Shown here piece after piece: positions 11,234 to 23,965 of a stretch of 64,000 nt of DNA; the stretch's first letter is position 1; every line of letters begins with the position of its first letter. The notes beneath the pieces are model-generated. The model was not told the DNA's origin. It did not search any database and saw only the letters and a program-made list of their open reading frames with translations. This DNA is from Phanerodontia chrysosporium (Eukaryota > Basidiomycota > Agaricomycetes > Polyporales > Phanerochaetaceae): assembly GCA_001910725.1 (NCBI GenBank), contig MJGA01000016.1, positions 248,001 to 312,000 of the forward strand, given 5' to 3'. Position numbers and translations under genes: made by a program.

Positions 11234-14161
11234 CTAGTATTCTTCGACCTCCGACAAGGACGCATACTCCGACACCGTCCTGTCGTCATCCACCTCATAG
11301 TATTCCTGCACCACCTCGCGCATGGCGAACCGCATGATGGGCGTCGTGGGGACGAGTTTCGGGCCGACGATCTCCTCCTCCTCCTCGACCGCACGCAGCT
11401 CGAAGACACGTTGCTCCTCGCGCAGGAACTCCTCGTCCGTGAGCGCCGTCATCATCTCCTCGTCGAGTTCGCCCGGCGGCACCTCGTTCACCATCGTGCC
11501 GCTGCTCCCGGCGCCGGTCATCCGCCCCGGGTGCAGGCTCTCCCGCGGACGCATGCTCAGCACGCGTGGGTCCCAGCCCTCCTTCGAAATGGGGTCCGTC
11601 CAACGCAGGTCGAGAATCCGGCCGCGCACCATGCCGTCAATTGCCCGTGCGCCCATCTCGCGACAGAGATGGAAGTACGACAGGGCGCGAGTGCCGGGCT
11701 GCACAAGCCGGTCCATGACCTTCAGCAGCTGAATGGCGGTGAATTCGGCGGTTTTGTCCGGACCCACGCCGACAGGAGTGAATGAAGCGGGTGACTGGTG
11801 GGGATCGACGTTGAGGTTGAGAGGTGAGTAGATGCGGAAACCAGACCCAGTGCTCAAAGGCTGGTTCGAAGGGGTGCGCTGGAGCACGTTTTGGCTGCCG
11901 TTGCCAGGAGGAACGGGACTACGAGGTGACTTTGCTGGGTCAGAATCGTCGTCGCTAGGGGGTGCTTGTGCAGCATGAATGACGTGCAAGTTGAGCAGCG
12001 CATGCGCTTGCAGGAAGTGCGAACTCTGCTTGACTGTGAACAATATTAGCATTGGGCAGTTAACGAAATGCTACCGCACTAACCGTCCAGTTTCCCGTTC
12101 GCGTTGACTGAATTAGAAGATATCAGCATCAGAGTTGCTAACTCGTACAGCGACCTACTCACCATAGTCCGTTGTGAAGTCCTGCCAGTGAGCAATCTTT
12201 CCACCAAATGCTTCATATAGCCGCTCAAAGTCCATCCCAGCCCGGAGGTGCTCGGGTACATTAGGCAGGATGACTTCTCTGAAGTAGCGGCGAGTCTCAT
12301 GTTTTGTGTAGTCTCCAATGGTAATGATCTAGACGTCTCGTTAGCCCTGGTAGAATGCTCGACTGCGGTATACACACCTTGCAATGCTGCATCACGTTTA
12401 GCTGTCTTAGCCATGTTTGGTAGAACGGATCGCTTGTTGCGTGTATGACATGGCATAATCGGTCCTGCTTCGTGATCACGAGCATGGCATCCAGAAGACA
12501 TTTCATGGCATCCGTGGAACGGATGAGTGCTGGCCTACAACGCCCCGCCAGTCAGTGTGGTCAGGTATCGTAGTTTGGACTAGACGTACAACTTGTGCGC
12601 CTCGTCTATGAAGAACACTGGCATTTTCTTGGGGGGTAAGCTCTGCAGACTTCGCAGCGTCGCCATTAGGCTTCGATTCCTCGATGTGCACACTTCGTCC
12701 CTCTGGGCGTCCGCTCTGTTCAGCAGGTTGCTTAGTCTTTGGACGCAGCCATGAAAAACGCATTTTCGATGGGCGGCGTTGCGGCATTGCAGGTCGCGAC
12801 GGTTGTTGTGGCTCTTCCTTCTTTTTCTTGTCTTTCCGAATGCTCTCAGGATCTGGCGTGAAATTCCGGTAGTGAAGCAGTGAACTCTATCAGATAGACG
12901 TGAATATTCATTCTCTGTAACAGCCGACAGACTGACCTGGAAGAGCTCCATGAGCCGAGCAACATCGCTGACTTTGATCTCCCCAAGAGTGCCTGCACCA
13001 ACCCCGTCCTGTGGGGCCGTGTTTGCAATGCGGCGCTCAACGTTGAGGCGGTCGTGCTACGTCGGTCACAGGGTTCGGTATAGTTCCGACCACCGTTCAG
13101 CCAAACCCACCTTGAAACCCCAAGCCTGCTTCTCGAACTCATCGTGTCCAGCATCTTTGGCAATGTCCATGAAGAATGCTTCCATCTGCTGACTGCGACG
13201 AAGGTCATAAACGACCAACAGCATATGAGAGAGCATAGACGAACCTAAGACTCATATATAAGCTTGCAAGATCGGCGAAGCCGGCGATGCGAAGATCGAA
13301 ATGAAGGACATGGTATCGTTCGCTTGTGAGAACCTGCCTCAGTAAAGCTGTCTGCGAAGCAGGATGAGTGCATTCACAGGATGGCAGCAGCGGAACACGC
13401 ACTTTGCCTACGCTACTCGCTCCGAACAGCACCGTGAAGCTCGGATCGCCCTGCAACGCGCTCTCAATAGCCTTGATCTCGGCCGGCCGTCGATAGAAGT
13501 TTGGCAGGGGAGAGAAGGTATGTGCGGGGCTGAGCTGAGCACGTTCACGAGCCTCCGCGAGTTCCCTTCGTGTTTCCTCGAGCATCCTCTTGGACTCTGT
13601 TAACGAACGGAGAGTTTCGGACGGCTATATGCGCACGCGTCAGGCGGAATAAGGATAGAGGAATAGGGGGCGCACATTCGCAATGACACTGATGATCTCT
13701 CCGAAGCCAAAGAAATGTCGTTTCTGCACCTCACCAGGCAGGGGCATGCCACTGCGTCTGGGGGACAGATTGGAGCGAAACAGCCAGGAGAGGTGAACAG
13801 TGGTCGAGGAGCCGTGTATGCTGTACACGCTGCCCCTGCGTGACTGCGAATGGGAGTAGGTGCGTGCGCGCTGGGCTGGTGCTTGGCTGTTGTGCCTATA
13901 GAGAGGGCCGTTGGGTTGAGCATGCGCGCCTGGCGTGCGTATCATACCAGAACACGGCGGTGCGAGATGAAAAGAACCAGTCGATGTCGATAGCGTGCGA
14001 TAGGGAACGAGTCCCGGTTGCGTGCACGAGAGATAGAGATTGGTGGAAAGGGATGGATGTGGTGCTGCTGCGAGCCTTGTGCCAGGAGGCCACAGATTAT
14101 TTGAGTAGAGGACGCGGCTGTGTCGTGCTGCGTCGCTGGAGACGCATGGCAGCCGCTTCAT
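11234..14161 (-). CDS. P-loop ATPase (STAND/archaeal-ATPase-like), possibly mitochondrial
   Basis: ATPase of unknown cellular role. After an Arg/Ser-rich N-terminus comes a conserved stretch (GEVQKRHFFGFGEIISVIAN), then FYRRPAEIKAIESAL and Walker A (GASSVGKT, split by an intron with TALLRQVL following). Walker B is FFIDEAHKL near 12600. DAMLVITKQDRLCHVIHATS and FYQTWLRQLNVMQHC follow, as in archaeal-type ATPase domains. The C-terminal part (about 12000-11234) is acidic and Pro/Ser-rich. I chose ATG 14161 (MKRLPC...), although ATG 14245 is also in frame. The leader is basic, Ser/Arg-rich and nearly free of acidic residues, so import into mitochondria is possible. An inserted linker near 12650-12800 is polar and low-complexity. 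Roughly eight introns. It is a recognisable fungal protein type, but I know no assigned function. Confidence 0.75.
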
Positions 14162-14510
14162 GCCTGGGCTAAATGATGAAGGTGCACAATACGCGAGGGT
14201 GAGCGAACACGAGGCAAAAGCGCGACTCTCAAACTGAGGTGTCAAATTACGGTTGAAGCTGTGTCGTCGCTGTCCGCTGACTTGAGTGCCCTGTTCGATG
14301 GGTCAGGGGCACGGAAGAGACTGCAGTGGATTGTCAGGGTGAAAGGACGCATTCTGCCCAAAGCGCAGTGAGGAGGCAAGTCGTCATAGGTCCTGATGTC
14401 CAGCCTGTAAGGGGGATTGATGCGCCTGATGCGCCATCAAGAGACTAGCTCCCGCAGACGCGCGCTGCTTACACAGACCGTCTCATATCGCTCTCTGCAG
14501 ACCGACCACC
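14162..14510. promoter_or_regulatory. Divergent intergenic promoter region, ATPase / PanE
   Basis: About 350 bp lie between two genes transcribed away from each other, so both promoters must be here. I see no clear TATA box or named factor site. Confidence 0.45.
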
Positions 14511-15976
14511 ATGGCCGCACACAAAGACATTTTGCTTGTGGGCCTTGGTGCAGTGGGTGCAATCTGTATGTGCTGCCGTTACGTGACTCTCCTCACGAGA
14601 GATCTGACACGCCCTGATGAGAAGACTCGCTCATCCTGAAGAGAAGTGGCCAGACATCCGTGACAGTGGTCGCCAGAAGCAATTACGATGCTGTATCCAG
14701 TCTGTGCCGCTGGTATCCATTACGTTTGCAGCGCTCATCTATCTGCAGGAAATGGCATGCGTTTTCAGAGCCGCAAGTACGGTGACATAGAGGGCTGGAA
14801 GCCCGATAGATGTACGTACTTCCCGCGTACGCTAATGCACCGTTCGGTGGCACTGAACACGGCTTTCATACTCGTAGTGTTCTCTAAGATAGACCATGCG
14901 CTGGACCGCCCATACTCTCACGTAGTGGTCACGACGAAAGCGATTCCCGAACTGACAAGGACTCCGGAGCTACTCGCTCCGCTGCTATCCGCGCCATACG
15001 CTACCAAGTACCGCCAGCCAACCTATGTTCTCATGCAGAATGGTCTCGGAGTGGAGCGTGACTTATATAATGCGCTCAAGAAACTCGATGACACGGAGGA
15101 GCCCAGAATTATTAGTACCGCTGTATGGATCGGCACCACCCTGCTCGCCCCGGATTTATGCGAACACAATGACTTTGTGCGTGCAACATGCAATCGACAT
15201 CATGGCTTAGTTTAATGTCGGTATCTAGGACCGCGTACAAATGGGTGTTTACCGACCTACCACGACCCAGGCCGTAAATACACCGAGGAAGAATCCCTCC
15301 TGCGCGAGTTCGCCGACCTTCTGAAAGCAGGTGGCAGCGACGTGACCATCTTCCCGAGATCCAGCGCATCAAGTTCTCCAAGAACTTTTGGAACTGTGTG
15401 CTCGGTGCCTCCGCCGCGCTCGCGCGTTTCCCTCTGCAGGCAATATTCCGGCCGCCGCACAAGGATCCTGGAGCCTCGGATGCTGCCCCGCCTGCTGACG
15501 AGGCCTCAGCGCCGCCAGATAACCTCACAGACTCGCAGAAGCGACGGCGCAGATCCCCTATCGTTCCCCGCTCATCCGTGACTATACGGTCCCGATGCTG
15601 TACGATGCTTTAACGGAGATGCGCAATCTCGGCACTGTCCTGTTCCCCGCGACGGAGCAGAATCCGGGCCTCGACCCGGATATCGCGCTCCGGACGCTGA
15701 CCAACACGTCACGCCTCCACTGCATTCCGGAGAGTACGCACAAGCCTAGCATGCTCGTCGACATCGAGAACGGTCGCCCCATGGAGCTAGACGTCGTGAT
15801 GGGTGAAGTAGTGAGGCTGGGAAGGGCGCACGGCGTTCCACTGCCAGTAAGCCGGTATTTGAGTCATTTGCGCCATGCACGGGCTAATGTATACTCTACC
15901 ACAGAGGATCGAGACCATATATGCGCTGCTCTTGATTGTGCAAGAGCAGTTGCTCCGCAAACAGCGTGGGGCGTAG
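14511..15976 (+). CDS. 2-dehydropantoate 2-reductase (ketopantoate reductase, ApbA/PanE family)
   Basis: NADPH-dependent reduction of ketopantoate to pantoate, on the route to pantothenate and coenzyme A. The N-terminus (MAAHKDILLVGLGAVGAI) carries the Rossmann GxGxxG. An intron with donor GTATGT at 14566 splits the motif from LILKRSGQTSVTVVARSNYD. HVVVTTKAIPE and TYVLMQNGLGVERDL match the family's NADP and substrate regions. The C-terminal ApbA domain has IQRIKFSKNFWNCVLGA with the catalytic-type Lys, then PSMLVDIENGRPMELDVVMG. A last intron joins GVPLP to RIETIYALLLIVQ, with the stop at 15974. The frame breaks at about 15354 (VTIFP to EIQRIKF) and 15540 (DSQK to ATAQIPYR); each needs one extra base. 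The divergence typical of fungal ApbA paralogues leaves some doubt about the substrate. Confidence 0.88.
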
Positions 15977-16082
15977 CCGTCCATGTATCATATAGGAACC
16001 CCGGATCTTAGCCCAATGTATTCTAGAGCCTTACTATAGACTCGGCATAGCACTCTAAAGTATCCAGAGATGAAGACGCGCC

Positions 16083-19000
16083 TTATTCAAGCCCAGCAAA
16101 ACGCACGTCTGCGTTCTGCTCCAACCACGCGATCCATTTCTTCAGGAAGGGGCTGCCATGCTGCACGGTGGACGAATCACCCACGACGCACTGTGCGCAC
16201 AGCCCCGCAGTCAGCAACGCGGTCTCCATGCGGTCTGAAGCTTAACCTACCAGGTGTCTCTTTGCGCGGGTCATCGCCACTGTAGAGATAGAGTTTCAAT
16301 AGGGGATACGGCGGGCGATGGCGCAGTTAGGGTTGACGCACCGTTCAGCCTGCGCTTGTCCTTGAGGAAACCGACCTCCCGCTTGTCGTTGCTACGCACG
16401 AGACTGATAATCACAGCGTCCTTTTCGCGCCCTTGCATGCCGTCCACTGTGCCTATCTCGAGGTCGAGCCCGTACGTAGGCCGGAGCATCGATGTCAGCA
16501 GTGACACTTGGGCCTGGTATCTAGTCACATGAAAGTTGGTGACGATTGTGGGTCAGCAGGAAACAGTGCTCACGGGGTGATAATCGCGATTTGTGAGGTA
16601 GGACTCCGACGCCGGTCTGCCAAGGTTGTAATGTAAGAGTAGGCAGTATCGCGACCCTGTATCGAACCCACCAGTTCCTCGATGTATCGCTTCACCACCA
16701 TTGCCTCGTTCTCATTGCAACGGCTGCCCTCATCCCCGTCTCCTTCCAGTCGCTCGAAATATTCGCAACCTGCTGTGTCGAAGAAAACTACAGGGGTGCC
16801 GAGGAGCTCCGTCTCCTCATCCTCGGACGTTGCGCTCGTGTTAGGGAGGTCCTTCAACAGGTGTCCTGCGACGGAATCGTGAGAGGTCAGCTTGTTGTGA
16901 TACATTACTCTTGAAGGAAACTCGGCGATCTTCGCGTGCATGCTATTGGAAAAGATTGAGTACAGATACGTGAGGTAATCAAAGGGCAGGGAGTACCGAT
17001 ATTGCACATTCAGCATCCTCTTGATACCAGGACCGTACATCTTTTCTAGCCTGTCGAACATGGTCGTTTCTAGCGAGCGCGGTGGGCGGAGCGAGCGGGG
17101 CTTTCGTTGACGTTTCTTCTCGATGGATAGCTTCTTGTCATCATCGGGTAGCTCTTCCTCATCCGCGCTGGAGTCAGAAGTCGCATCTATTCACAAGATA
17201 CGTTGTTAATCTCTCTTAGCTCGACGTTACAGTAGAGCAATCTCACCATCAGGCGCCTTCTCTACCTTCTTCGCAGCATCACGGGACTTGTCTTTGCTTC
17301 CACCGTCCACCGAGAGAATGGTAGGAGGCAGTTGCATCGGGTCTCCGGCAAGAATCAACTTCTTGCCTTTAAAAATCGGTATCCAGCATACCTACAGGCG
17401 CTATTAGCTGCCATTCCAATAGACGATGGTTATACATACGGCTTCAAGAGCTTGCGTAGCCTCGTCGATAATGACAACATCGAATTCATGGTTCCTTAGC
17501 TGGTAGCCTCCTGCGGAATGACATGTGGCGACAACAACCTATACAGTACCGATCAGCGGGTAACATGGTGAATGGCTTCCTTGCATACTTGTGATTCGCT
17601 CAGGACACTCTCCACAACGCCACCTTCTCGTTGACGGTATCTACCCAGCAGCATCAGCTCGGAGTGTTACAATGATCTCTGAGTAGACGTACTCTTTTCG
17701 CAATGCCCGTACCTCCTCCCACATCTTCTTGCGCTCCAGGCCTCGGGGTGCTTTCCCTTTTGCGCCCTTACCCTTACCAGCCAGAATGTCTAGCGCAGCC
17801 TCCAGTTCGTTCTTGACATCTTTTGCCAATGCTGCCTAGTTGAACTCTTAGTATGGCCGGACACGAGATGCATAGTACAACGTACTGCATCGGTTTTGCT
17901 CGCCTTAACTTCTAGTGTGCTGTCTAGCACACCCTCGTTCGCCATGACGCGGCTGGGTGTCCGACTCGCGTAACTTTCAACCGTTTCCCGCTATCCGGTA
18001 GCGGTAATGCAAGTAGTCTCTCCAGGATGTTGTCCACTGATAAGTTGGATGCTCCACACACCAAGAGGCGCAGAGGTTTGGGGTTTGCCGGCGTGACGGA
18101 AGTCATTTGGCGAATGATTTCTATGAGAGTATGAGTCTTGCCAGTCCTGAATCAGCGTGTAAGATACTGCTGATCTCCAAATCGCTGTTCGCACTCACCA
18201 GGAGGGCCATGAATACATGCAACCTCTGGGAATTCTAGGGTAAACCGGACAGCGTCACGTTGGCTCGGATTGAGCGTGTCGTCAAAAAACTTTAGGTCTT
18301 GTACTGGAACTCTTTTCGATGGCTCACTCATTCCAAGCAAGACGCGCATGACTCCTGTCAGGGCAGGTAGATTCTTGTCCTTGGACTGCGCATAGATTAC
18401 AGCGTGAAGTAGTGCGGAAATGGTATCACTTACCTCGGCTGCTTGTCCGAGCGCGACCTTCTCGAGGTTATCGAGAGCTTTATCCATCCTGACGAGAATA
18501 TCAGAGCGTGTAGGTCTTGTATGATATCAATGCCGCGTACCTATCGAACGTCACACTGTTCGCAAGTTTCACGACTCTGCATCTGTCCGGAAGGTCGAGA
18601 TCTTCGCTGCTTGACTCCGAGGCATTCAAGGCGATTACGATACGGACGTCCGACACCTGGTATCACATAATTAGTGAGACGCCACACCAATTAGCCCGGT
18701 TATCAACAAACCGTACCTTGTATACCACGCCTTCAGCAGACCGCGAGCTCTTGGCATCCGTGGGCTTCTTGCCCTTGGCTGTCTTCTTAGTACTGCCAGT
18801 AGATACATGCTCTTCTATGCGTGCAATATCTCCAGGCCTACAGATGTCAGTACAGACAAGATATGACCTGTCAGAGATCCTACCTGAATGTGTGAGGAGG
18901 GAATAGAGGACTGCTGTTATAAGCTGTCGGTCGTTCGAGCTCTACCAAACTGCGCTTTTCCGACAAGTCAACGTAGAGGCGTAAGAAAATCCAAGCACAA

Positions 19001-19286
19001 CGCACGTTTTACCGCCGAGTCCGACAGTGACATTAGTAACTCCCAGAGAGTTGAGAGCCAGGCCCTTCTGCTCAAGCAGGCTCGGTGGGCAATTGGTGAG
19101 CAATAGTGATGTTCGTTCGATCTCAGCCTCGCGTTCTTTCAGCAGGAGCTTTCGGTGCCGTTCAACGAAACAGCGGATGTTCTCATCGGTAGACAGTGTG
19201 AAAGCCATACTCAGCAAGGTGGTCAGGAAGGTTGAGGCTTGAGGATCAGCTTCAGCTGACGGTGCGCACCCAACGGCGGGGGCCAT
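16083..19286 (-). CDS. HCS1: UPF1-like superfamily 1 helicase, Hcs1/SMUBP2 type
   Basis: 5'-3' DNA/RNA helicase related to yeast Hcs1 (DNA polymerase alpha-associated helicase A) and human IGHMBP2. The N-terminus (ENIRCFVERHRKLLLKERE) and the beta-barrel segment (FRPGDIARIEEH near 18840) match this subfamily. Motif Q/I is NPSQRDAVRFTLE then ACIHGPPG (Walker A, interrupted by an intron before GKTHTLIEII). Motif Ia is LLVCGASNLSVDNI. Motif II reads VVIIDEATQALE (about 17490-17460), followed by LILAGDPMQLPPT (III). The second RecA domain has MLNVQYR, IAIITPY, EIGTVDGMQGREKDAVIIS and SNDKREVGFLKDKRRLNVA. It ends WLEQNADVRFAGLE at 16083. About twelve introns. It converges with PanE (106 bp apart) and diverges from CstF-64. 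Subfamily assignment is by motif recall, so the symbol is a best match. Confidence 0.9.
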
Positions 19287-19426
19287 CTTATCTTATCTCT
19301 CCGCGCAAGCGAAGCGCCCGACTCAGGCGTCCCGCCGTGAACACTGAGGCTGTCTTGAACGTTGAACGTTTGAACACATTGTGCACTTCCTAAAACCCTC
19401 TGCAACCTGAAGATCAAACTGCTTTC
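19287..19426. promoter_or_regulatory. Compact bidirectional promoter, helicase / CstF-64
   Basis: Only 140 bp separate the two start codons, which point away from each other. Both transcripts must start in or near this interval. No named element is obvious. Confidence 0.5.
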
Positions 19427-21050
19427 ATGTCCTCGAAAGAGCAGAGTAAAGTTGTATTCGGTAAGCTAGCCTACGTCCAGTCGGGCGACGAGAAGTCTGA
19501 CAGTCTCTCTAGTCGGCAATGTGCCGTACAACATGGCCGAGGCAAGTGTCGTTGTACCAGGGCGGTTTCTACTGTATTGAAGCCTTGCGTACAGGAACAA
19601 CTCATAGATGCTTTTAAATCTGTTGGGCAAGTCGTGGGTTTCAGGTACGTTCCACAGTTTTATCGTGTTGCCGTAGCTGAACTCGCGCTTCAGATTAGTG
19701 TACGACCGAGACACAGGGAAACCCAAAGGATATGGATTCTGTGAATTTGCTGGTACGATTTTACCCTCTCAAGATATACTTCGACAGAACGAATCTAACG
19801 CAATGAACTCGTGTTCTTCAAACAAATTGGACATCGCTCAAACGACTGCACTCTACTTGCTGAACTCGACAATGGATCGCTTGGCTGCACACTTGTATAC
19901 ATTCACTGCATGTCTGCCCTCCCCTTGCGAATCACTTCCTGTATGAATGTCGCGTCACTAAGACCATGACACTGCACTGTCTGCGGTTCGCAACCTCAAC
20001 GGACAAGAGATTGGCGGGAGACCTTTGCGGATCGACCTGGCAGACTCAGACCCATTCCTCGAAGGCAAGACCACTGTCCGTGGCGAGCTTGTAGACGGAG
20101 GAGAGACGAGAGCACAATGGCGTGAGCGGCAACATGAACGAGAACGACAAGACCCGAACGCCTTTCTGCGTCAACTGCCTCAGGGCGTTCCCCTTCCGCC
20201 GGGGACGAATGCAATGGATCACATCAGCAACGTTCTCGCCACAACACAGCCAAGCCAAATATTGGAGGTGCTTGCTCAGATGAAAGTGCGTAGCTGTTTG
20301 TTGTAGTCTTATCTCGAGCTAACATGGCTACCAGGCTTTCATCATTACACACCCAGAACATGCACGATCTCTGCTCATGGCGCATCCTCAATTAGGCTAC
20401 GCCCTATTCCAAGCTCTGCTCCTGAACAAGATCGTTGACCCTGCCGTGTTGGATCGCATGCTTGCTGCTACAGGTGGACAACCGCCCGCAGCGATACGTG
20501 CCCCGCCACCTCCGCCACCGCAGGCTGCACCATACGGTCAACCCCCGATGCATCAACCACAAGCGGCCTACGGCGCTCCGCAGATGCACATGCCTCCCGC
20601 GGGTGCTGCCCATCATCCGACACCGCCTGTCCCGCCTGCGTCGATGTATTCGGCGCCGCACATGCCACCCGCCCTGCGCCTTATGGTTATCGTCCGCCCC
20701 GCCCGCTGCACCCGTGCCACCGCCGCGCAGCCGCTCCTGCGCCCGTTGCTGCTGCCGCCCAAGCGTTTGACCCCGCTTCCAGAGTGAGTACATGCCCGAA
20801 CGGCGGCTACGCGACATATACTCACTACTAGTGCAGGATATGTTGATGCAGGTTCTTAGCCTTACGCAAGCGCAGATTGATTCGCTGCCACCGACAGAGC
20901 GTGACCAGATTTACCAACTAGTAAGTTGCGCAGTTCATTGCTGCTTGAACCCACCTCACGGCATTTTCTCGTCTACAGCGAAAGCAGTTTGGCGTGCCAG
21001 CTCCAGGCCATAGAGGCTTCGCAGACGAGCTGTCGCACGATGTATCATAG
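19427..21050 (+). CDS. Cleavage stimulation factor subunit 2 (CstF-64 / Rna15)
   Basis: RNA-binding subunit of the pre-mRNA 3'-end processing machinery. The N-terminal RRM has RNP2 (VFVGNVPYNMAE, across an intron) and RNP1 (GKPKGYGFCEF). RNLNGQEIGGRPLRIDLADS follows. The hinge (NVLATTQPSQILEVLAQMK, then AFIITHPEHARSLLMAHPQL) is the CstF-77-binding region. A Pro/Met/His-rich linker leads to the C-terminal helix bundle (MQVLSLTQAQIDSLPPTERDQI, then RKQFGVPAP), with the stop at 21048. Six or more introns, one within the C-terminal domain (about 20930-20980). In the linker (20670-20760) the frame shifts at least three times at C-rich runs, for example MPPA to PAPYGYRPP at 20672-20674. I treat these as missing bases, because the downstream C-terminal domain is intact. 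Confidence 0.92.
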
Positions 21051-21149
21051 AGTCCCACTTCAATCCATCGCTTTGATCCCTCACTAGCACGAGCTAGATC
21101 ATATGAGGCATTGCTCTATCTTTACATAAGAATAACCATGTGGCGTTCT

Positions 21150-23965
21150 CTACAACTTGTTAGCGAGGCTGCGGGTCTCCTTGAGCGCGACGAAGCGCTT
21201 CGAGACTTCCTCGAGGGAGATCATTTCGCCCTTAGCCTTGGTGCCGACATCGTCGCGGTTGCGAACGTTCACGGACTGACTGTCGAGCTCCTCCTGGCCG
21301 ACAACGAGGATGAAGTTGTACTGCGCGATCTCACCGTTCCGGATCTTCTTGTTCAAGGTCTCCGGGCTGTTGTCGACATCGGCGTACAGGCCGAGTTTCT
21401 GCATCTTCTCGGCGACCTCGCCGCGTATTGTTGCTGTAGCGGTCAGACATGAGCGGCGAGCGCGATCAATGGAATGGGTGACTTACGTATGGAACCGCAA
21501 CAGGGACGACGAGAATCTGGCGGGGTGAGAGCCAGAATGGCCTAGCAGAACCGCATTAGTTTCCATCCCCACTTCTCAAAATGCATACGACCCACCATTT
21601 GCCAGCGAAGTGCTCGGTGATGATGGCGATGAAGCGTTCAACACTGCCGAGGATAGCACGGTGGATGATGACGGGGCGTGACGGCGGCTTGTCGGGGTTG
21701 GTGGCCTCCTCTGGCGAGCGGTACTTCAGGTTGAAGCGCTCGGGCAGCTGGAAGTCAAGCTGGATGGTCGCGCACTGGAACGACCGCCGCAGGGCATCGC
21801 GAATCTTGATGTCAATCTTGGGGCCGTAGAACGCACCATCGCCCGGATTGAGCTCCCACTTGCCGGGGTATTGCGCCTCAAGGGCCTTCTTCAGTTGCTG
21901 TGGGAAAGCCGTTAGCACGGACAACCATCGTCATAAACAAACGACGCACGTCTTCAGCGACATTCCATGTCTCGAGGTCGCCAAGGTAGTTGTCAGGGCG
22001 TGTAGACAGCTCGAGCTGGAACTCGAAGCCGAACAGGCCGTAAATATGCTGCATGAAGTCGAACAGTGCGTTGATCTCCTGCTCGATCTGCGAAGGCATG
22101 CAGAAAATGTGGGTGTCGTCCTGCACGAACCGGCGCACACGGGTCAAGCCAGTGAGCGCGCCGGACGCCTCGTTACGGTGCACAATACCGAACTCCGCCA
22201 TGCGGATCGGCAGCTCCCTGTAACTGCGGTCACGCGAGTCGAAGATGAGACAGTGGCCAGGGCAGTTCATGGGCTTCAGAGCCCAGGCCTCCTTCTCTAT
22301 ATCGAGAGTGAACATGTCCTCCTTGTAGTTTTGCCAGTGTCCAGAGGTCTCCCAAAGCTTGGCGTTGTACATGTTGGGGGAGATGACCTCCTGGTAACCA
22401 CGCTTGAAGTATTCAGTCTGCAACCCGATTGTTAGATCTGAGCTGAGCATCGCCTTCACGAGTACTCACGCGCATAAGCTCAACAAGAGTGTTGTAGATG
22501 CGAGTACCGTGAGGCAGGAAGAACGCGCTGCCAGGGCTGAGCTCGTTAAAGAAGAAGAGTTCTTGCTCCTGCATCACATAGTTAGCAGGTGTAAATTTCG
22601 TAGAAAAGATACAAACCTTGCCGATCTTCCTGTGGTCGCGCTTCGCGGCTTCCTCGAGGAAGTGCTTGTACTCGGTCATCTGCTTCTTGTCAGGGAAAGA
22701 GATGCCGTAGATACGTTGCAGAGAATCGTTCTTTGGGTCTCCGAGGAAGTAGGAAGCAGAGCTCTAACCTCAGGGTATCAGACGCGGCCTCACCAGACAG
22801 TGTCAGTGCGTACCTTGGTGACCATGAAGGCCTTGATCTTTCCAGTATGCGGGATATGAGGGCCCACGCACAGGTCGATCATGGGACCGCAACGGTAGAC
22901 AGTGGTAGAGGTGCCGTCAGGGATCTTGGACTCGATGAGCTGCTTCTTGTACTTGTTGTACTGTGGCGACCGTCAGCGACGTAGACCGAGTACGAACTGT
23001 GAGACACGTACGCCGAACATCTCGAGCAGAGTCTCCTTGGGCACAACGAGACGCTCGAACTTCTGCTTCTCCTTGATCGCCATCTCGGACACCTTCTCGA
23101 GAGCGGGGTAGTCAGCGGTAGTGACAGGCCTGCCAAAACACCTTTAGGTATATTTCAGGAGTGCAGCGGCCTGGACGCTACCTATCCTGGATGGCCATCT
23201 CGTAGAAGAAGCCGTCTTCAGTGGGTGGGCCGACACAGAGGTGGCAGCCGTAGTGGCGCTCTGCAGCCTCTCCAGGACGTGGGCGGACGAGTGCCAGAAA
23301 ACACGCTTGCCTAACCATAGGTTAGCCAGGACCGTGCATTGGGCAGACTGCGAAGTCTGTACCTTCAGGATGGTTGAAGTCAAGCAGTTCAAGGCTGCAC
23401 GAGCCCTCGAGAGGACGTTCAAGATCCCAGACTTGTCCATTGACCTGAAAAGCTCTGTCAATGCTCTCGCGAATAACGATAGGACGGCATACCTTGGCAA
23501 TCACAGTACGGTCAGCAAGACCCTGTGAAATTTGCTTCGCAATGTCCATCGGGCTGGTCTCCCAAGAGGTGCCCTTGCGCTTCGAGCCATCCGGAAGAGT
23601 GATCTCGATCTCTTGTCTTGGTTGTGCTAGTGGTGCACCTTCAGTCCACGAACATAGCATTCCGCAAATGACAGGCGCACCTTTGATCCATTCGTCCTGT
23701 TCTGCCTTCAGCTTCTCGAAGAGCTTGATACGATGCTCGAAGAATTCCGGAGGTGGTTGCAGCTGTGCAAGTATTTTCAGGTAATTTAGCCGGAGCAGGA
23801 CTTGAGCAGAGGCCTACGCACCTCAAGAGGATGCTCTGACGTGGCAGCATGCTTTGCCGCCTTCTTCTCCTTTGGTTTCTTTTCCTGGTGCGCGTGAGGC
23901 GCATCGAGCGCAGGAAGCTGCGCGGGCTGTGAGGTAGAGGCGACGGGCTCGGGGAGAGACGACAT
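21150..23965 (-). CDS. THS1: Threonyl-tRNA synthetase
   Basis: Charges tRNA-Thr. Order from ATG 23965: Lys/Ala-rich extension, TGS domain ([20 protein letters not shown]), editing domain with FWHSSAHVL and [20 protein letters not shown], the class II catalytic core, and an anticodon-binding domain with [19 protein letters not shown] and [18 protein letters not shown]. The catalytic core shows the zinc-site segment [17 protein letters not shown], motif 2 ([20 protein letters not shown]) and motif 3 ([16 protein letters not shown]). Stop at 21150. About ten introns. At 23272 the frame breaks in the editing domain: HSSAHVLE should continue [17 protein letters not shown], restored by one base in a CC run. 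In a single-copy essential gene this is almost surely a sequence error. An upstream in-frame ATG could give a mitochondrial form (see findings). Confidence 0.96.

Noticed and set aside
20660..20760. Programmed ribosomal frameshift or intron in the CstF-64 linker
   Set aside because: Several shifts occur within 100 bases at different C-rich runs, and the same pattern is seen in many other genes. No splice sites or slippery-site structure fit.
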